Part shown: positions 36,112 through 46,937 of the stretch, piece after piece | Layout: every line of letters begins with the position of its first letter | Numbering within the stretch: the stretch's first letter is position 1 | Origin: Methanohalophilus mahii DSM 5219 | GTDB lineage: Archaea > Halobacteriota > Methanosarcinia > Methanosarcinales > Methanosarcinaceae | Reading direction: 5' to 3' | Assembly (NCBI RefSeq): GCF_000025865.1 | Contig: NC_014002.1 | Location: 992,001 to 1,056,000 of the forward strand | DNA length: 64,000 nucleotides | The notes under the pieces: model-generated | Databases searched by the model: none | The model's input: only the letters and a program-made list of their open reading frames with translations | What the model was told of the DNA's origin: nothing | Made by a program: the position numbers and the translations under genes

Positions 36112-36855
36112 ATGTTAGAAGTAAAGGACCTTACTGTTGAGGTTGGTGGAAAAGAGCTGCTAAAAGATGTAAACTTCAAAGTGGAAAAAGGTTATACAAA
36201 TATCATTCTGGGGCCAAACGGTGCAGGAAAATCTGCTCTTTTGATGACATTGATGGGATTTAGTGGTTACAGGATAGTAAGTGGGCAGATATTATTCAAA
36301 GGTGAGGATATTACCCATATGTCTATTGACGAAAGGGCAACAAGAGGAATCGGGATTATGACCCAGCGCCCTCCGAACATGAATGGGGTCAAACTGAAAA
36401 ACCTCTTAAAACTGATAGCAGGGGATAAGGACATGGAACATATGGCAGAATCCCTTGATATGATGCGATTCATGGAAAGAGATATTAACGTGGGATTTTC
36501 AGGCGGAGAGATTAAAAGATCCGAATTATTACAACTTGCTGCCCAGAGACCATGTATATATTTGTTTGACGAGCCAGAATCAGGTGTAGACCTTATGAGC
36601 ATTGACATTATCGGAAGCACAATTAATAATTTGATTCATGGTGATTCAGCCTGCCCCGGTGACCGTAAAGGCCATGGCAAATCAGCTTTAATCATTACAC
36701 ATACAGGTAAGATTCTGGATTACATAGAAGCAGATCGTGCTTATGTCCTCTGCAACGGAACAATAATGTGTGAGGGTAATCCAAGGGAGATGCTTCAGGA
36801 GATCAAAGAAAACGGTTACGAGGAGTGTATTACATGCAAACTGAAGAAAGCCTGA
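36112..36855 (+). CDS. sufC: Fe-S cluster assembly ATPase SufC
   Basis: The ABC-type ATPase of the SUF system, 247 residues. Walker A is LGPNGAGKSALL (about residues 37-44), the signature is NVGFSGGEIKRSELL, Walker B is IYLFDEPESGVDL, and a switch His follows in IITHTG. It is cytoplasmic and partners the SufBD scaffold encoded next. A good GGAGG precedes the ATG. Its last 22 bases overlap the following gene. Methanogens often keep only this two-gene version, regarded as an ancestral minimal SUF system. Confidence 0.94.
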   Translation: MLEVKDLTVEVGGKELLKDVNFKVEKGYTNIILGPNGAGKSALLMTLMGFSGYRIVSGQILFKGEDITHMSIDERATRGIGIMTQRPPNMNGVKLKNLLKLIAGDKDMEHMAESLDMMRFMERDINVGFSGGEIKRSELLQLAAQRPCIYLFDEPESGVDLMSIDIIGSTINNLIHGDSACPGDRKGHGKSALIITHTGKILDYIEADRAYVLCNGTIMCEGNPREMLQEIKENGYEECITCKLKKA

Positions 36856-38057
36856 AAAAAAGGGCAGAAGCAGCACTACAAAAGGAAGCTGCATACGGAG
36901 AAAAATTTGATCTGGATAAGTATTCGATTGCTCCAAAGGAAACTAAATACACTGATAACCTGAAGGAACTCGATGAAAAATCCCAGAGAACTCTTCTCAA
37001 TGTAGGAGTGATTCCCAGCGGGGAAGGCAGAGGTGGCAGCCTTGTAATGGTTGATAATGCCATATCCCATTCTTCAGTTTCCGATAAAGAAATTGAATTG
37101 ATGCCTCTTCACTTTGCAATGCAAAAGCATGATTGGCTTAAAGATTATTCCTGGAATCTGGTGCCAGTGGATGCAGATAAATACACTGCGACCAGTTATC
37201 TGGAAAACGCCAATGGTTATTTTATAAGAGCTCCTGAAGGAGTCAAAACAAAATTACCCATCCAAACCTGTCTGCTAATGGGTTCAAAAGACGTCTCTCA
37301 GACAGTCCACAACATTGTAATCGTAGAAGAAAATGCCAGGCTGGATGTAATTACAGGCTGCTCCACAAGCAGCGATGTGGATAAAGCTATGCATCTGGGC
37401 ATTTCGGAAATGTATGTAAAGAAGGGTGGTACCCTGAACTTTACCATGATCCATAATTGGGCAGAGCAAATTGGTGTACGTCCCAGAACAGTAATTCATC
37501 TGGAAGAAGGTGCTACCTTCATCAACAATTATGTTACTCTCAAAGCGGTAAAATCCATTCAGAGCTATCCGACAGCACGCCTTACCGGCAAGGGAGCATT
37601 TGCCAGGTTTAATACCATTGCAGTGGCACATCCCGGTTCTGAATTGGATATTGGTAGTCGTGTTATATTTGATGCACCCAATACAAAAGCAGAGCTTGTC
37701 TCCAGGACGATCACAACCGGTGGAACCGTTATTGCAAGAGGAGAAATGATAGGAAATGAAGTCCAATCAAAAGGCCACCTGGAATGCCACGGACTTGTCC
37801 TGAGCAAAAAAGGTACACAGAGAGCAATCCCCATCCTTGAAGCAAACGTGGATGATATTGAACTGACACACGAAGCAGCTGTTGGCAGGATTGCAAGGGA
37901 ACAGGTAGAATACCTGATGGCGCGTGGTCTTTCCGAAGAAGATGCTGTAGGAATGATAGTGCGTGGTTTCCTGGATGTAGGTATTTCCGGAATCCCGGAT
38001 GAGCTCCAGAAAGATATTGATGAAACAATTGCACAGATAGGCAAAAGCGCAATGTGA
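36834..38057 (+). CDS. sufB: Fe-S cluster assembly scaffold SufB/SufD
   Basis: The scaffold of the minimal SUF machine, 407 residues. The beta-helix core is visible as repeated hydrophobic strands, with GCSTSSDVDKAMHLGISEMYV (in part), RPRTVIHLEEGATF and GKGAFARFNTIAVAHPGSELDIG (in part). The C-terminal helical domain includes EAAVGRIAREQVEYLMARGLSEEDA (in part), which is typical of SufB/SufD. The ATG at 36834 is preceded by GAGGAG and overlaps sufC by 22 nt, implying translational coupling. One protein probably forms the homodimer that SufB and SufD form elsewhere. Confidence 0.93.
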   Translation: MQTEESLKKRAEAALQKEAAYGEKFDLDKYSIAPKETKYTDNLKELDEKSQRTLLNVGVIPSGEGRGGSLVMVDNAISHSSVSDKEIELMPLHFAMQKHDWLKDYSWNLVPVDADKYTATSYLENANGYFIRAPEGVKTKLPIQTCLLMGSKDVSQTVHNIVIVEENARLDVITGCSTSSDVDKAMHLGISEMYVKKGGTLNFTMIHNWAEQIGVRPRTVIHLEEGATFINNYVTLKAVKSIQSYPTARLTGKGAFARFNTIAVAHPGSELDIGSRVIFDAPNTKAELVSRTITTGGTVIARGEMIGNEVQSKGHLECHGLVLSKKGTQRAIPILEANVDDIELTHEAAVGRIAREQVEYLMARGLSEEDAVGMIVRGFLDVGISGIPDELQKDIDETIAQIGKSAM

Positions 38058-38073
38058 TGCAAAAAGCATCACA
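38053..38073 (+). terminator. Stem-loop at the end of sufB
   Basis: TGTGATGC (38053-38060), loop AAAAA, GCATCACA (38066-38073) form a perfect 8-bp hairpin that includes the sufB stop codon, followed by TATTCTCTATTTTT. It lies between convergent genes and probably ends transcription from the left. Confidence 0.7.
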
Positions 38074-38090
38074 TATTCTCTATTTTTAGA

Positions 38091-38741
38091 TCAATCACTT
38101 ACCTTTTTTGCAGCTTCATCCAGTTCCCTGAGTTTTGTAGGAATAGGATTGTCCTTCAGAAGTTTTGCCATATAAGCAAGATTGTTTACCATATACCTGA
38201 CGGTCCTGTTTGTGTAAAGATGCCTGTCTCCTCCTGCATCAATATAACTTGGGCCCGGACCCGCATCTCCCACCCAGTAGCAATCAGCATTAGGTGGAAT
38301 TGTACAGCCAAGATGGGTCAGATTGAAAAGTGTATTTGCAGAAACATTGTGTGCTCCATCCTCATTGCCCGTCACAATAACTCCAGCTACCTTACCGTAA
38401 AGTGGATATTGCCCTGTTTCGGGGTCAGCATCTGCATAAGATCCATCCAGTCTTTCAAGTACCATCTGTGCCACTGCAGATCTTACTCCAAACCATATGG
38501 GAGATCCAATTATTAGTATATCACAGGCTTTTATTTTTTCAAGAATCTGTGGCCACTCGTCATCGCCTCCTTCATCAGAAGAAACACCAAAAGCTATATT
38601 GTGGTCTACAATGCGTATTACCTCACTATCTACACCAAGATCCTGAAACAGTTCAATTGCTTTATCGATAAGGGCTCTTGTATGCGATACTTCAGGTGAT
38701 TTTTTCAGTGTACAGTTTAAAAAGAGAGCTTTCAATGACAT
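38091..38741 (-). CDS. Flavodoxin-fold NADPH-dependent FMN reductase family protein
   Basis: A 216-residue flavoprotein of the NADPH-dependent FMN reductase/iron-sulfur flavoprotein-like group. LKALFLNCTLKKSPEVSHT is the FMN-phosphate loop region, ILIIGSPIWFG the isoalloxazine-contacting loop, and GVIVTGNEDGAHN the third. There is no cysteine cluster, so it is not an Isf-type protein. It is likely an electron-transfer or quinone-reducing oxidoreductase. I start at ATG 38741 (MSLKALF), because the extra upstream residues in the open frame do not fit the fold. It stands alone. Confidence 0.8.
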   Translation of the reverse strand: MSLKALFLNCTLKKSPEVSHTRALIDKAIELFQDLGVDSEVIRIVDHNIAFGVSSDEGGDDEWPQILEKIKACDILIIGSPIWFGVRSAVAQMVLERLDGSYADADPETGQYPLYGKVAGVIVTGNEDGAHNVSANTLFNLTHLGCTIPPNADCYWVGDAGPGPSYIDAGGDRHLYTNRTVRYMVNNLAYMAKLLKDNPIPTKLRELDEAAKKVSD

Positions 38742-38867
38742 AATGAATATGTTGGTCAGTTGTGACATATAACCTTTTCCTAAAATGAAATGAGTCACAA
38801 ATGTAGCAAATTATAAATAATTTTATAAACAAACAAATTGTATCAGGAATTTTATATACTGTCACAT

Positions 38868-38996
38868 ATGCTTGGAATCATGCTTGATGATGCCGGATAT
38901 GATGTAGAGGTGAGAGAAGGACCTGGAGGGACTTTTGTAAATTACAAAGTCCTTGAAAAACACCTGATGTCCTTTAAATATAAAAATACAGATTAA
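38868..38996 (+). CDS. Possible 42-residue protein
   Basis: A short frame from ATG 38868 (or 38880) encodes a compact acidic peptide containing [25 protein letters not shown]-like TTTATATA lies at 38851-38858, close enough that the ATG at 38880 would be nearly leaderless. The codon composition looks coding, and the stop overlaps the convergent nadA stop by 2-3 bases. I know no family for it. Confidence 0.4.
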   Translation: MLGIMLDDAGYDVEVREGPGGTFVNYKVLEKHLMSFKYKNTD

Positions 38997-39901
38997 ATTT
39001 CAAGCATCCTGTCAAGGGCTTTTTTTGCTTTTTCCCTTACACTTTCCTCTACAGTCACTTCATATTGCATTTTTTCCATTGAATCCAGCAAAATAGAAGG
39101 TGTAACCATTTTCATGTTTGCACATGAGGCAAAGGGAGATGCAAAATAGAATGTTTTATCGGGATGCTCTTCCTTGAGCCTGCATAGAATACCATTTTCC
39201 GTCCCGATAATAAATTCGTTTACATCTGGTTTGCCCGCTCTTTCAATAATTCCCGAGGTACTGAGTACGGCATCTGCCATTTCAACAACGTCGGGCCTGC
39301 ATTCCGGATGAGCCAGGAATTCAGCATCCGGATGCTCCTGCTTTGCCATTATGATTTCTTCCGGCATTATCTGGTGATGAACCGGACAATAACCTTCCCA
39401 GGAAATAATTTGTTTTTCTGTGTGAAGGGAGACATAATGTGCCAGGTTCTTATCTGGCACAAATATTACTTTATCTTCTTTAAGGGAATTTACCACATTG
39501 ACTGCGTTTGAGGAAGTACAACATATATCGCTTTCTGCCTTTACAGCCGCTGAGGAATTCACATAACATACAACTGCAGCATCAGGGTTTTTTGCTTTTG
39601 CTTTTCTGAGGGATGAAACATCAACCATTGCTGCCATAGGACAATGAGCATCCTTTGCAGGCAGTAGTACCTGCTTATCCGGGGAAAGAATAGCCGCACT
39701 CTCCGCCATGAAATCCACTCCGCAAAATATAATGACATCGCAGTCATGTTCCACTGCCTGACGGCTCAGTCCCAGTGAATCACCCGTATAATCTGCCAGT
39801 TGCTGTATTTCGCATCGCTGGTAATTATGGGCCAGAATAACAGCATTCATTTCTGTTTTCCGTTCTTCGATTTTAGCAATTATTTGATCCATATAAATCA
39901 T
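38993..39901 (-). CDS. nadA: Quinolinate synthase
   Basis: Condenses iminoaspartate with dihydroxyacetone phosphate to quinolinate for NAD synthesis, using a [4Fe-4S] cluster. At 302 residues it has the short archaeal form. Motifs include [18 protein letters not shown] near the start, FCGVDFMAE (first cluster Cys), [13 protein letters not shown] (second), and [15 protein letters not shown] (third). An alternative ATG lies 9 nt downstream at 39892. No nadB or nadC is in the window. It is transcribed alone toward the left. Confidence 0.95.
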   Translation of the reverse strand: MIYMDQIIAKIEERKTEMNAVILAHNYQRCEIQQLADYTGDSLGLSRQAVEHDCDVIIFCGVDFMAESAAILSPDKQVLLPAKDAHCPMAAMVDVSSLRKAKAKNPDAAVVCYVNSSAAVKAESDICCTSSNAVNVVNSLKEDKVIFVPDKNLAHYVSLHTEKQIISWEGYCPVHHQIMPEEIIMAKQEHPDAEFLAHPECRPDVVEMADAVLSTSGIIERAGKPDVNEFIIGTENGILCRLKEEHPDKTFYFASPFASCANMKMVTPSILLDSMEKMQYEVTVEESVREKAKKALDRMLEI

Positions 39902-39986
39902 CTTAATTTTTAATTCACGGCGTTAACTATATTTGAGAGGCAAATATATTAAATTGTTGGACAATAACTTAAACAGGTGATATTTT

Positions 39987-40187
39987 ATGGAAAAGATAGA
40001 TATTAAAGTTAAAGGAATGGCATGCGGCCACTGTAAGATGGCAGTTGAGAAGGCATTACAAAAGATTACGTCTGTATCCAAAGCTGAAGTAGATCTTGAA
40101 AAATGTGAAGTCCACGTGGAATATGAACCTGATATAAGTGTAGAGGATCTGAAAAAAGCTGTCAGGGATGCAGGTTACGAGGCATAA
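39987..40187 (+). CDS. Heavy-metal-associated (copper chaperone) domain protein
   Basis: A 66-residue single HMA domain of CopZ type. It has the copper-binding [11 protein letters not shown] (CxxC near residue 13) and the family pattern of ferredoxin-like strands ending VRDAGYEA. It probably hands Cu(I) to the ATPase encoded 7 nt downstream. It has a good AGGTGAT site before the ATG. Confidence 0.92.
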   Translation: MEKIDIKVKGMACGHCKMAVEKALQKITSVSKAEVDLEKCEVHVEYEPDISVEDLKKAVRDAGYEA

Positions 40188-40194
40188 TACAACC

Positions 40195-42924
40195 ATGGCT
40201 GAGATTCTTTTACATGTAAGCGGTATGAGTTGCGGACACTGCACAAAAAGTGTCCACGATGCCCTTGAAAAACTGGAAGGGGTGAAATCCGTAGAGGTTA
40301 ATCTTGACAGTGGCATTGCTACAATCAATTATGATCCTTCATCCACAAGTGTTGAAACTATGAAGGAGACTATTAGCCAGGCCGGATATTCTGTCGAAGA
40401 TCAGGAAGAGAATGCATGTGAGGGAACCTGTCCTGTAAGTATTGAAGAAATATCGAAACAGGATGCTGAAAAGACCCTGTCATTGAATATTTATGGCATG
40501 TCCTGCACTGCATGTGCCAAACGTATCGAAACCGGCCTTGAAAAAGTAGATGGAGTACGGGAAGTCTCTGTCAACTTTGCTTCTGAAAAAGCGTCTGTGA
40601 CCTATGATACAAATAAGCTGGACTTAAGGGAGATACGCGATCGCATAGAATCCCTTGGATACGGAATTCGTAGTGACCGTTTGACTCTGAATATTACCGG
40701 GATGAGCTGTGCTTCCTGTGTATCCAATGTAGAAAAGGCGCTTAAAAATCAACCCGGTGTACTTGAAGCAAATGTACATCTATCCCTGGAAAAAGCGGAT
40801 ATCATTTTCGATAGTTCCATAATGGACCCTGAAGGGCTTATCAAAGTCATAGAGAACACAGGTTATGGCGCGTCAATACCGGAAGATACAAAAAATAATT
40901 TGAAGGACAAACAAGAACAGGAAAGAATTGAGCAACAAAAAAATGTTTTGATAGCCTTTGCTCTGACATTGCCCCTCACCCTTGGTGCCATGCAGGGAAT
41001 GCTGAGAATTGATCCTTATGTGCCTGATATTCTCGCCAACAACATTGTTCAATTCACCCTGGCAACCCTCACTCTGGTTTTCCCCGGCAGACAGTTTTTC
41101 ACCGGAGCTTTTCGGGGATTGCAGCACGGGTCTGCCGATATGAACTTGCTGGTAGCCTCGGGTACCGGAGCGGCCTTTATTGCAAGCACTGCAGCAGCCT
41201 TCCTGAACCTGGGTGCGGGATATGAACATACGTACTTCGATTCGGCTGCCATGCTTATCACATTCATCCTTTTCGGACGTTACCTGGAAGCCAAAAGCAG
41301 GGGCAAGACATCAGAAGCGATACGTAAACTTATGGGACTGCGGGCAAAAACTGCCCGTATAATCATGGATGGTGAAGAAAAAGACATTCCTGTCGAAGAA
41401 GTAAAACCAGGTGACATCGTTGTTATAAAACCCGGGGAAAAGATACCGGTTGATGGTGAAGTCATAGAAGGTGATTCTGCTGTTGATGAATCCATGATCA
41501 CAGGAGAAAGCATCCCTGTCGAAAAAAGCACTGGAGATACAGTCATCGGTGCAACGATAAACAAGACGGGGTCATTCAGGTTCAAAGCTACAAAGGTCGG
41601 TGCTGATACCGCCCTATCACAGATCATAAAACTGGTGGAGAGGGCCCAGACATCAAAGGCACCCATCCAACGCCTTGCAGATATTGTAGCAGGGTACTTT
41701 ATTGTCATTGTGATGACCATTGCCATGCTAGCATTTTTCTTCTGGTTCTTCATAGGCTACGGCACATTTAATGTTGCTGAGCTTACAGGTGTTGCCAGCC
41801 CTTTCCTTTTTGCATTGCTGATTGCCATCACGGTGCTTGTTATCTCATGTCCCTGTGCGCTGGGCCTTGCTACACCTGTTGCCATAATTGTAGGTACGGG
41901 TATGGGCGCTGAAAATGGAATCCTCATACGTGATGGGGAAAGTCTGGAGACTACTCCCAAAGTAGACACAATCGTGTTTGATAAAACCGGTACCCTTACA
42001 ATTGGTAAACCCTTCCTCACAGATGTTGCAACAACAGGCAATTATGAAGAAAACTACCTGCTTCAGGCAGCAGCTTCAGTTGAAAAACTTTCCGAGCATC
42101 CGCTGGCTGAAGCAATCGTTGAAGGAGCAAAATCCAGAAAACTCCAGCTAAAAAACATATCCGGTTTTGAATCATTTTCTGGAAAAGGAGTTGCAGGAGA
42201 ATGGGATGATCATTCAGTGATTATAGGCACCAAACGCTTGATGGAAGAAAAAGCAATCTATCCGGGTGATGTAGCCAACTATTCGAATAGGTTTGAAGAT
42301 GAAGGGAAAACAGCAATACTGGTCGCCATCGATGGTACAATCGCCGGTGTTCTTGCTGTTGCCGATGTATTGAAGGAGGAGGCACCATCAGTAATAGCCC
42401 AACTGCAGGAAATTGGACTTGGAGTTGCCATGATAACCGGCGATAACAGCAAAACTGCACAGGCAATTGCAAGACAGGCAGGAATTGATACGGTCCTTGC
42501 AGAAGTATTGCCCGCTGATAAGGCAGCAGAGGTTGAAAAACTGCAAAAGCAGGGCAAAAGGGTAGCAATGGTAGGGGACGGGATCAACGATGCACCGGCC
42601 CTTTCTCAGGCAGATGTGGGAATTGCCATGGGTGCAGGAGTGGATGTCGCCATCGAGTCTGCGGATATTGTCCTCATCAAGAATGACGTGAAGGATATTT
42701 TAAAGGCCCTGAATTTGAGTAAACTTACGATGAAAAAAATCAAACAAAACCTTTTCTGGGCTTTTGGTTACAATACACTTGGCATACCCATTGCAGCAGG
42801 TGTGCTCTTCCCGGTATTTGGGCAAACACTAATTACACCGGCAATGGCAGCAGCATTTATGGCTATGAGTTCGGTCTCTGTGATGACAAATTCCCTGCTG
42901 ATGAAAAGGAAAAGGATTGAGTAA
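40195..42924 (+). CDS. copA: Copper-translocating P1B-type ATPase CopA, three HMA domains
   Basis: Exports Cu(I) across the cytoplasmic membrane. The 909-residue protein has three N-terminal metal-binding domains, MSCGHC (about residue 10), MSCTAC (about 103) and MSCASC (about 171). These are followed by eight predicted helices, the TGES actuator motif, the CPC membrane metal site ([11 protein letters not shown], about residue 552), DKTGTLT (Asp about 596), [12 protein letters not shown] and GDGINDAP. Three HMA domains are more than the one or two usual in archaea. The start at 40195 avoids overlap with the chaperone gene. A small membrane protein follows at 2 nt. Confidence 0.95.
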   Translation: MAEILLHVSGMSCGHCTKSVHDALEKLEGVKSVEVNLDSGIATINYDPSSTSVETMKETISQAGYSVEDQEENACEGTCPVSIEEISKQDAEKTLSLNIYGMSCTACAKRIETGLEKVDGVREVSVNFASEKASVTYDTNKLDLREIRDRIESLGYGIRSDRLTLNITGMSCASCVSNVEKALKNQPGVLEANVHLSLEKADIIFDSSIMDPEGLIKVIENTGYGASIPEDTKNNLKDKQEQERIEQQKNVLIAFALTLPLTLGAMQGMLRIDPYVPDILANNIVQFTLATLTLVFPGRQFFTGAFRGLQHGSADMNLLVASGTGAAFIASTAAAFLNLGAGYEHTYFDSAAMLITFILFGRYLEAKSRGKTSEAIRKLMGLRAKTARIIMDGEEKDIPVEEVKPGDIVVIKPGEKIPVDGEVIEGDSAVDESMITGESIPVEKSTGDTVIGATINKTGSFRFKATKVGADTALSQIIKLVERAQTSKAPIQRLADIVAGYFIVIVMTIAMLAFFFWFFIGYGTFNVAELTGVASPFLFALLIAITVLVISCPCALGLATPVAIIVGTGMGAENGILIRDGESLETTPKVDTIVFDKTGTLTIGKPFLTDVATTGNYEENYLLQAAASVEKLSEHPLAEAIVEGAKSRKLQLKNISGFESFSGKGVAGEWDDHSVIIGTKRLMEEKAIYPGDVANYSNRFEDEGKTAILVAIDGTIAGVLAVADVLKEEAPSVIAQLQEIGLGVAMITGDNSKTAQAIARQAGIDTVLAEVLPADKAAEVEKLQKQGKRVAMVGDGINDAPALSQADVGIAMGAGVDVAIESADIVLIKNDVKDILKALNLSKLTMKKIKQNLFWAFGYNTLGIPIAAGVLFPVFGQTLITPAMAAAFMAMSSVSVMTNSLLMKRKRIE

Positions 42925-42926
42925 TT

Positions 42927-43136
42927 ATGGATAAGAAAAATGAGAATAAGACCAGGATCCTGGCTCTTGCAAGCTCTATGATTACAACAGCCCTTTTTGC
43001 GGGAGTTGCCATCTTTGTCAATAATGAAAATCCGGGCAAATTTACAGATGTTGATATTGTCGCAGGCTCGGTTTTTGTATTTCTAATAAGTTTTATCATT
43101 TTCCTGCTCATCTGGCCTATACTTTCTGATAGATAA
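42927..43136 (+). CDS. Small two-helix membrane protein downstream of copA
   Basis: A 69-residue protein with two hydrophobic helices (about residues 10-31 and 45-65, ending FLLIWPILSDR) joined by a short polar loop. It starts 2 nt after the copA stop, so it is cotranscribed and possibly an accessory of the copper pump. No family recognised and no metal-binding Cys or Met cluster. Confidence 0.7.
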   Translation: MDKKNENKTRILALASSMITTALFAGVAIFVNNENPGKFTDVDIVAGSVFVFLISFIIFLLIWPILSDR

Positions 43137-43310
43137 TCCAGATTTGTTTTTTTATTTCATTACATTGCAGATATACAATAAACGAGATTGTTGTTACTTG
43201 TTAGCATGAATCACGGTCTCACAATTCACAAATATATTTAAAATATTGTTGTTTAAATGATTAAAACTTAAATCATGAATAAATATGATAGTTAAAAGGC
43301 AGGGCTTAAT

Positions 43311-43862
43311 ATGCAAGAAAAAATAAAAGAAATTTCATCACGTGTCAAAGAGTTGCGTGGTTTATCCGGTATAAGTACAGAGGAAATAGCCTCCAACCTT
43401 GATATCTCACTAGAAGAATATAATAAATACGAATCGGGAGAACTTGACATCCCTGCAAGTATCCTTTTTGAGATTGCACAACTGCTCAAAGTTGATATGA
43501 CGGTGCTGCTTACCGGTGAAGATCCAAGGATGCATATTTTCACCATTACCCGTAAAGATGAAGGAGTAAGTGTGGAAAGAAGAAAACAGTACCAATACGA
43601 AGGACTGGCTCCAAATTTCATTCACAAAAAGGCAGAACCATTTGTAGTTACCGTTGAACCCCAATCCAATCAGGATTCCACCCCCAATTCCCATCCCGGA
43701 CAGGAATTTGATTATGTACTTGAAGGGTCCCTGAAAGTTACCATCCATAACAATGAGATAATTCTCAACGAAGGTGACTCAATATACTTCGATTCAAATT
43801 ACAACCATTCAATGCAGGCGGTCGGAGACAAAACTGCAAAATTCCTTGCAATAATCTTCTAA
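43311..43862 (+). CDS. XRE-family regulator with cupin sensor domain
   Basis: A 183-residue transcription factor. The N-terminal helix-turn-helix ([19 protein letters not shown], about residues 11-60) is joined to a C-terminal cupin ([20 protein letters not shown] in part, then [16 protein letters not shown], with metal-binding His positions). It precedes the acyl-CoA synthetase gene by 30 nt in the same direction and very probably controls this operon, with the cupin sensing an organic acid or its CoA ester. That ligand is inferred only from context. Confidence 0.88.
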   Translation: MQEKIKEISSRVKELRGLSGISTEEIASNLDISLEEYNKYESGELDIPASILFEIAQLLKVDMTVLLTGEDPRMHIFTITRKDEGVSVERRKQYQYEGLAPNFIHKKAEPFVVTVEPQSNQDSTPNSHPGQEFDYVLEGSLKVTIHNNEIILNEGDSIYFDSNYNHSMQAVGDKTAKFLAIIF

Positions 43863-43892
43863 ATTCCAAAAATAAACAAAACGGGTGCAAGA

Positions 43893-45572
43893 ATGACCTC
43901 ACTTATAGATAATTTTTTGGCAAAAACAGATTTTGAATCATACGATGATTTCCACGCTAATTTTAAGATCAACATCCCTGAGAATTTTAATTTTGTATAT
44001 GATGTTGTTGATGTGTATGCCAAGGAGCAGCCTGAAAAAAAGGCTCTTGTCTGGTGTAACGATAACGGTGAAGAAAAGATATTCACTTTTGCTGATCTGA
44101 AATATTACAGTGAAAAATCTGCCAGCCTTTTCAGTAAATATGGAATAAAAAAGGGTGATGTGGTAAAACTTACCTTAAAGGGAAGATATGAATTCTGGGT
44201 ATGTATACTGGGATTGCACAGAATTGGTGCCATCGCTCTTCCCGGCACGCATATGCTAACAACCAGGGATCTCAAATACCGCATTGAAAGAGCAGACATA
44301 CAAATGGTCGTCAGTAATGCTGATGAAGGGCTTTTAGATCACATAGATGAGGCACACAAGGATTTCAAAGATGTGCTCAAGCACAAATTTGTAATTAACC
44401 ACAATCGTCCCGGCTGGATTAATTTTACAGAAGAACTGGAAAAATCACCCGCCGAATTTGTACGTCCAAAAGGAGAGGAAGCAACACAGAACAATGACAT
44501 ATCCCTGATGTATTTCTCATCCGGCACAACCGGCTTCCCGAAAATGGTACAACATGATTTTACATATCCCCTTGCCCATATACTCACAGCCGGCTACTGG
44601 CAGAATGTAATGGACAATGGTCTGCATCTCACAGTAGCAGATTCGGGCTGGGCAAAATGTGCCTGGGGAAAAATCTACGGCCAGTGGATTTGCGGCTCAG
44701 CTGTCTTTGCTTATGATTATGAGAGATTCGATGCCAGGAATATGCTGGAAAAAGCCAGCCATTATGGTGTGACCACATTCTGTGCACCACCTACAGTATA
44801 TCGCTTCCTGATAAAGGAAGACATGAGCCAGTACGATTTTAGCAGTCTCAATTACTGTGTGGTTGCAGGAGAGCCTTTGAATCCCGAGGTGTATGAAAAA
44901 TTCCTGAAATATACCGATCTCAAACTAATGGAAGGATTCGGCCAGACAGAAACAGTTGTAGCCATTGCAACATATCCATGGATGGAACCAAAACCCGGGT
45001 CAATGGGAAAGCCCTCACCAATCTATAATATACAGTTGATGCGTCCTGACGGAAAACTTGCCGATGTTGGAGAAGAAGGAGAAATTGTAATCGATACATC
45101 ACAGGGCAGACCCATAGGTCTGTTTGCAGGCTATCGTGCAGATCCTGAAAAGACAGAGGCAGCCTGGCATGACGGTTATTACCATACCGGTGACATGGCA
45201 TGGAAAGATGAAGACGGATATATGTGGTTTGTAGGACGAGCAGATGATATCATCAAGAGCTCTGGTTACAAAATAGGGCCATTTGAAGTTGAAAGTGCAC
45301 TTATGCAGCATCCTGCGGTCCTGGAATGTGCAATCACTGCATCCCCTCATCCTGTACGTGGGTAGGTTGTAAAAGCCACCATTGTACTTACCAAAGACTA
45401 TGAAGCAAGTGAGCAGCTCAAGAAAGAGTTGCAGGATCATGTAAAGAAGGTTACCGCACCCTACAAGTATCCGAGAATTGTGGAATTTGTACCCGAACTT
45501 CCCAAGACCATAAGTGGCAAGATTCGCAGGGTAGAAATCAGACAACATGACGACGAAAAGGGAGACAATTGA
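43893..45572 (+). CDS. AMP-forming acyl-CoA synthetase with in-frame TAG at codon 491
   Basis: Activates a short or branched carboxylic acid to its CoA ester via an acyl-AMP. Core motifs are [13 protein letters not shown] (ATP-binding P-loop, about residue 210), EGFGQTETV, and [34 protein letters not shown] (in part). Standard translation stops at a TAG (45363-45365) right after HPVRG. The same frame continues [12 protein letters not shown] and on to [10 protein letters not shown], which contains the catalytic C-terminal lysine, and ends with TGA. Full length is 559 residues, normal for the family. Where the TAG stands, relatives usually have Gln (RGQ). Without readthrough the protein would lack its essential lysine. 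It resembles medium/branched-chain synthetases of methanogens. The next three genes encode a 2-oxoacid:ferredoxin oxidoreductase. Confidence 0.88.
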
Positions 45573-45633
45573 TTTATATTTCTTTTTCCTTTTCTACTTT
45601 TCAGATCATTAGAAGGCATCAAGAGTTGATTTT

Positions 45634-45873
45634 ATGAAGGAAGAAAAAGCAGAACCATATCCTCTAATCAATATTATTGAATGCAAAGGCTGTGCCAGAT
45701 GCATTACTGCCTGTCCAAAAAACGTGCTGGAAATGAGTGATGAACTCAACAGAAGAGGTTACCATTATGCCCAGTATAAAGGCCAAGGATGTACCGGCTG
45801 TGCCAATTGTTATTACACATGTCCGGAACCTCTTGCAATAGAAATACATATCCCTGTTAAAAAAAGGTGTTAA
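45634..45873 (+). CDS. 2-oxoacid:ferredoxin oxidoreductase, ferredoxin subunit
   Basis: A 79-residue dicluster ferredoxin with two [4Fe-4S] motifs, [12 protein letters not shown] and [12 protein letters not shown]. It is the delta-type subunit passing electrons between the enzyme and soluble ferredoxin. It is 3 nt upstream of the alpha-chain gene. Gene order and sequence match the VorD/PorD-like subunit of 2-oxoisovalerate-type enzymes. Confidence 0.9.
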   Translation: MKEEKAEPYPLINIIECKGCARCITACPKNVLEMSDELNRRGYHYAQYKGQGCTGCANCYYTCPEPLAIEIHIPVKKRC

Positions 45874-45876
45874 GAT

Positions 45877-46935
45877 ATGGCTACACAACTTACAAAAGGT
45901 AATGATGCGGTGATAATAGGGGCACTCTACGGAGGATGTGACTGCTACTTTGGTTATCCCATAACCCCTGCAAGCGAAATTCTTCATGAGGCATCCAGAA
46001 CCTTCCCCCAGGTCGGCCGTAAATTCGTACAGGCAGAATCCGAAGAAGCCGCAATAAGCATGGTATTCGGAGCAGCTTCTGCTGGACACAGGGTTATGAC
46101 CGCATCCTCTGGCCCGGGAATCAGCCTGAAACAGGAAGGTATATCCTATCTTGCAGGTGCACAGCTTCCATGTGTAATCGTTGATATCATGAGAGCCGGA
46201 CCCGGTCTGGGGAATATCGGTCCGGAACAGGGCGATTATAATCAGGTCGTAAAAGGTGGCGGACATGGGAATTATCGTAACATCGTGGTTGCACCCAATT
46301 CAGTCCAGGAAATGTGTGATTTGACAATCAAGGCTTTTGAGCTGTCTACAAAATACAGAAATCCTGTAGTGGTACTGGCCGATGGTGTACTCGGGCAGAT
46401 GGTCGAACCACTGAAATTCCCTGAAAAAGCAGTCAGGCCGGAAATAGATAATTCCTGGGCCGTAAGAGGAAACAAGGAAACCTACCAGAACCTTGTAACT
46501 TCCATTTTCCTTGACTTTAGCGAACTGGAAGAATTCAATTATGAGCTGCAGGAAAAATATGAGACGATAAAGGAAAGGGAAGTCGATGTCGATGAATACA
46601 TGATGGATGATGCAGAAATCGTCCTTGTGTCCTATGGAATTAGCAGCCGGATCTGTCGCTCTGCTGTTGAACTTGCCCGCAAGGAAGGTATCAAGGCAGG
46701 ACTTTTCAGGCCTATTACACTTTTCCCGTTCCCCGAAAAAGAACTGGCCGATCTTGCCGAAAAGGGTGTCAATTTCATTTCAGTGGAAATGAGCAACGGA
46801 CAATTGATGGATGACATAAAACTGGCAACATGTTGCAAAAAACCTGTGGAATTGGTTAATCGCATGGGTGGCAATCTCATTACAATGGACCAAGTACTGG
46901 GTAAAATAAGGGAAGTCGCAGGCAAGGAGGAATAA
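45877..46935 (+). CDS. vorB: 2-oxoacid:ferredoxin oxidoreductase, alpha subunit (VorB-type)
   Basis: The 352-residue alpha chain (pyrimidine-binding domain). [20 protein letters not shown] is near the N-terminus, followed by [31 protein letters not shown] and [18 protein letters not shown] (in part), all typical of the KOR/VOR group. VOR decarboxylates branched-chain 2-oxoacids to acyl-CoA, or runs in reverse to carboxylate them. With the acyl-CoA synthetase encoded just upstream, the reverse route from imported branched or aryl acids to amino acids is plausible (inference). Confidence 0.9.
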   Translation: MATQLTKGNDAVIIGALYGGCDCYFGYPITPASEILHEASRTFPQVGRKFVQAESEEAAISMVFGAASAGHRVMTASSGPGISLKQEGISYLAGAQLPCVIVDIMRAGPGLGNIGPEQGDYNQVVKGGGHGNYRNIVVAPNSVQEMCDLTIKAFELSTKYRNPVVVLADGVLGQMVEPLKFPEKAVRPEIDNSWAVRGNKETYQNLVTSIFLDFSELEEFNYELQEKYETIKEREVDVDEYMMDDAEIVLVSYGISSRICRSAVELARKEGIKAGLFRPITLFPFPEKELADLAEKGVNFISVEMSNGQLMDDIKLATCCKKPVELVNRMGGNLITMDQVLGKIREVAGKEE

Positions 46936-46937
46936 AA

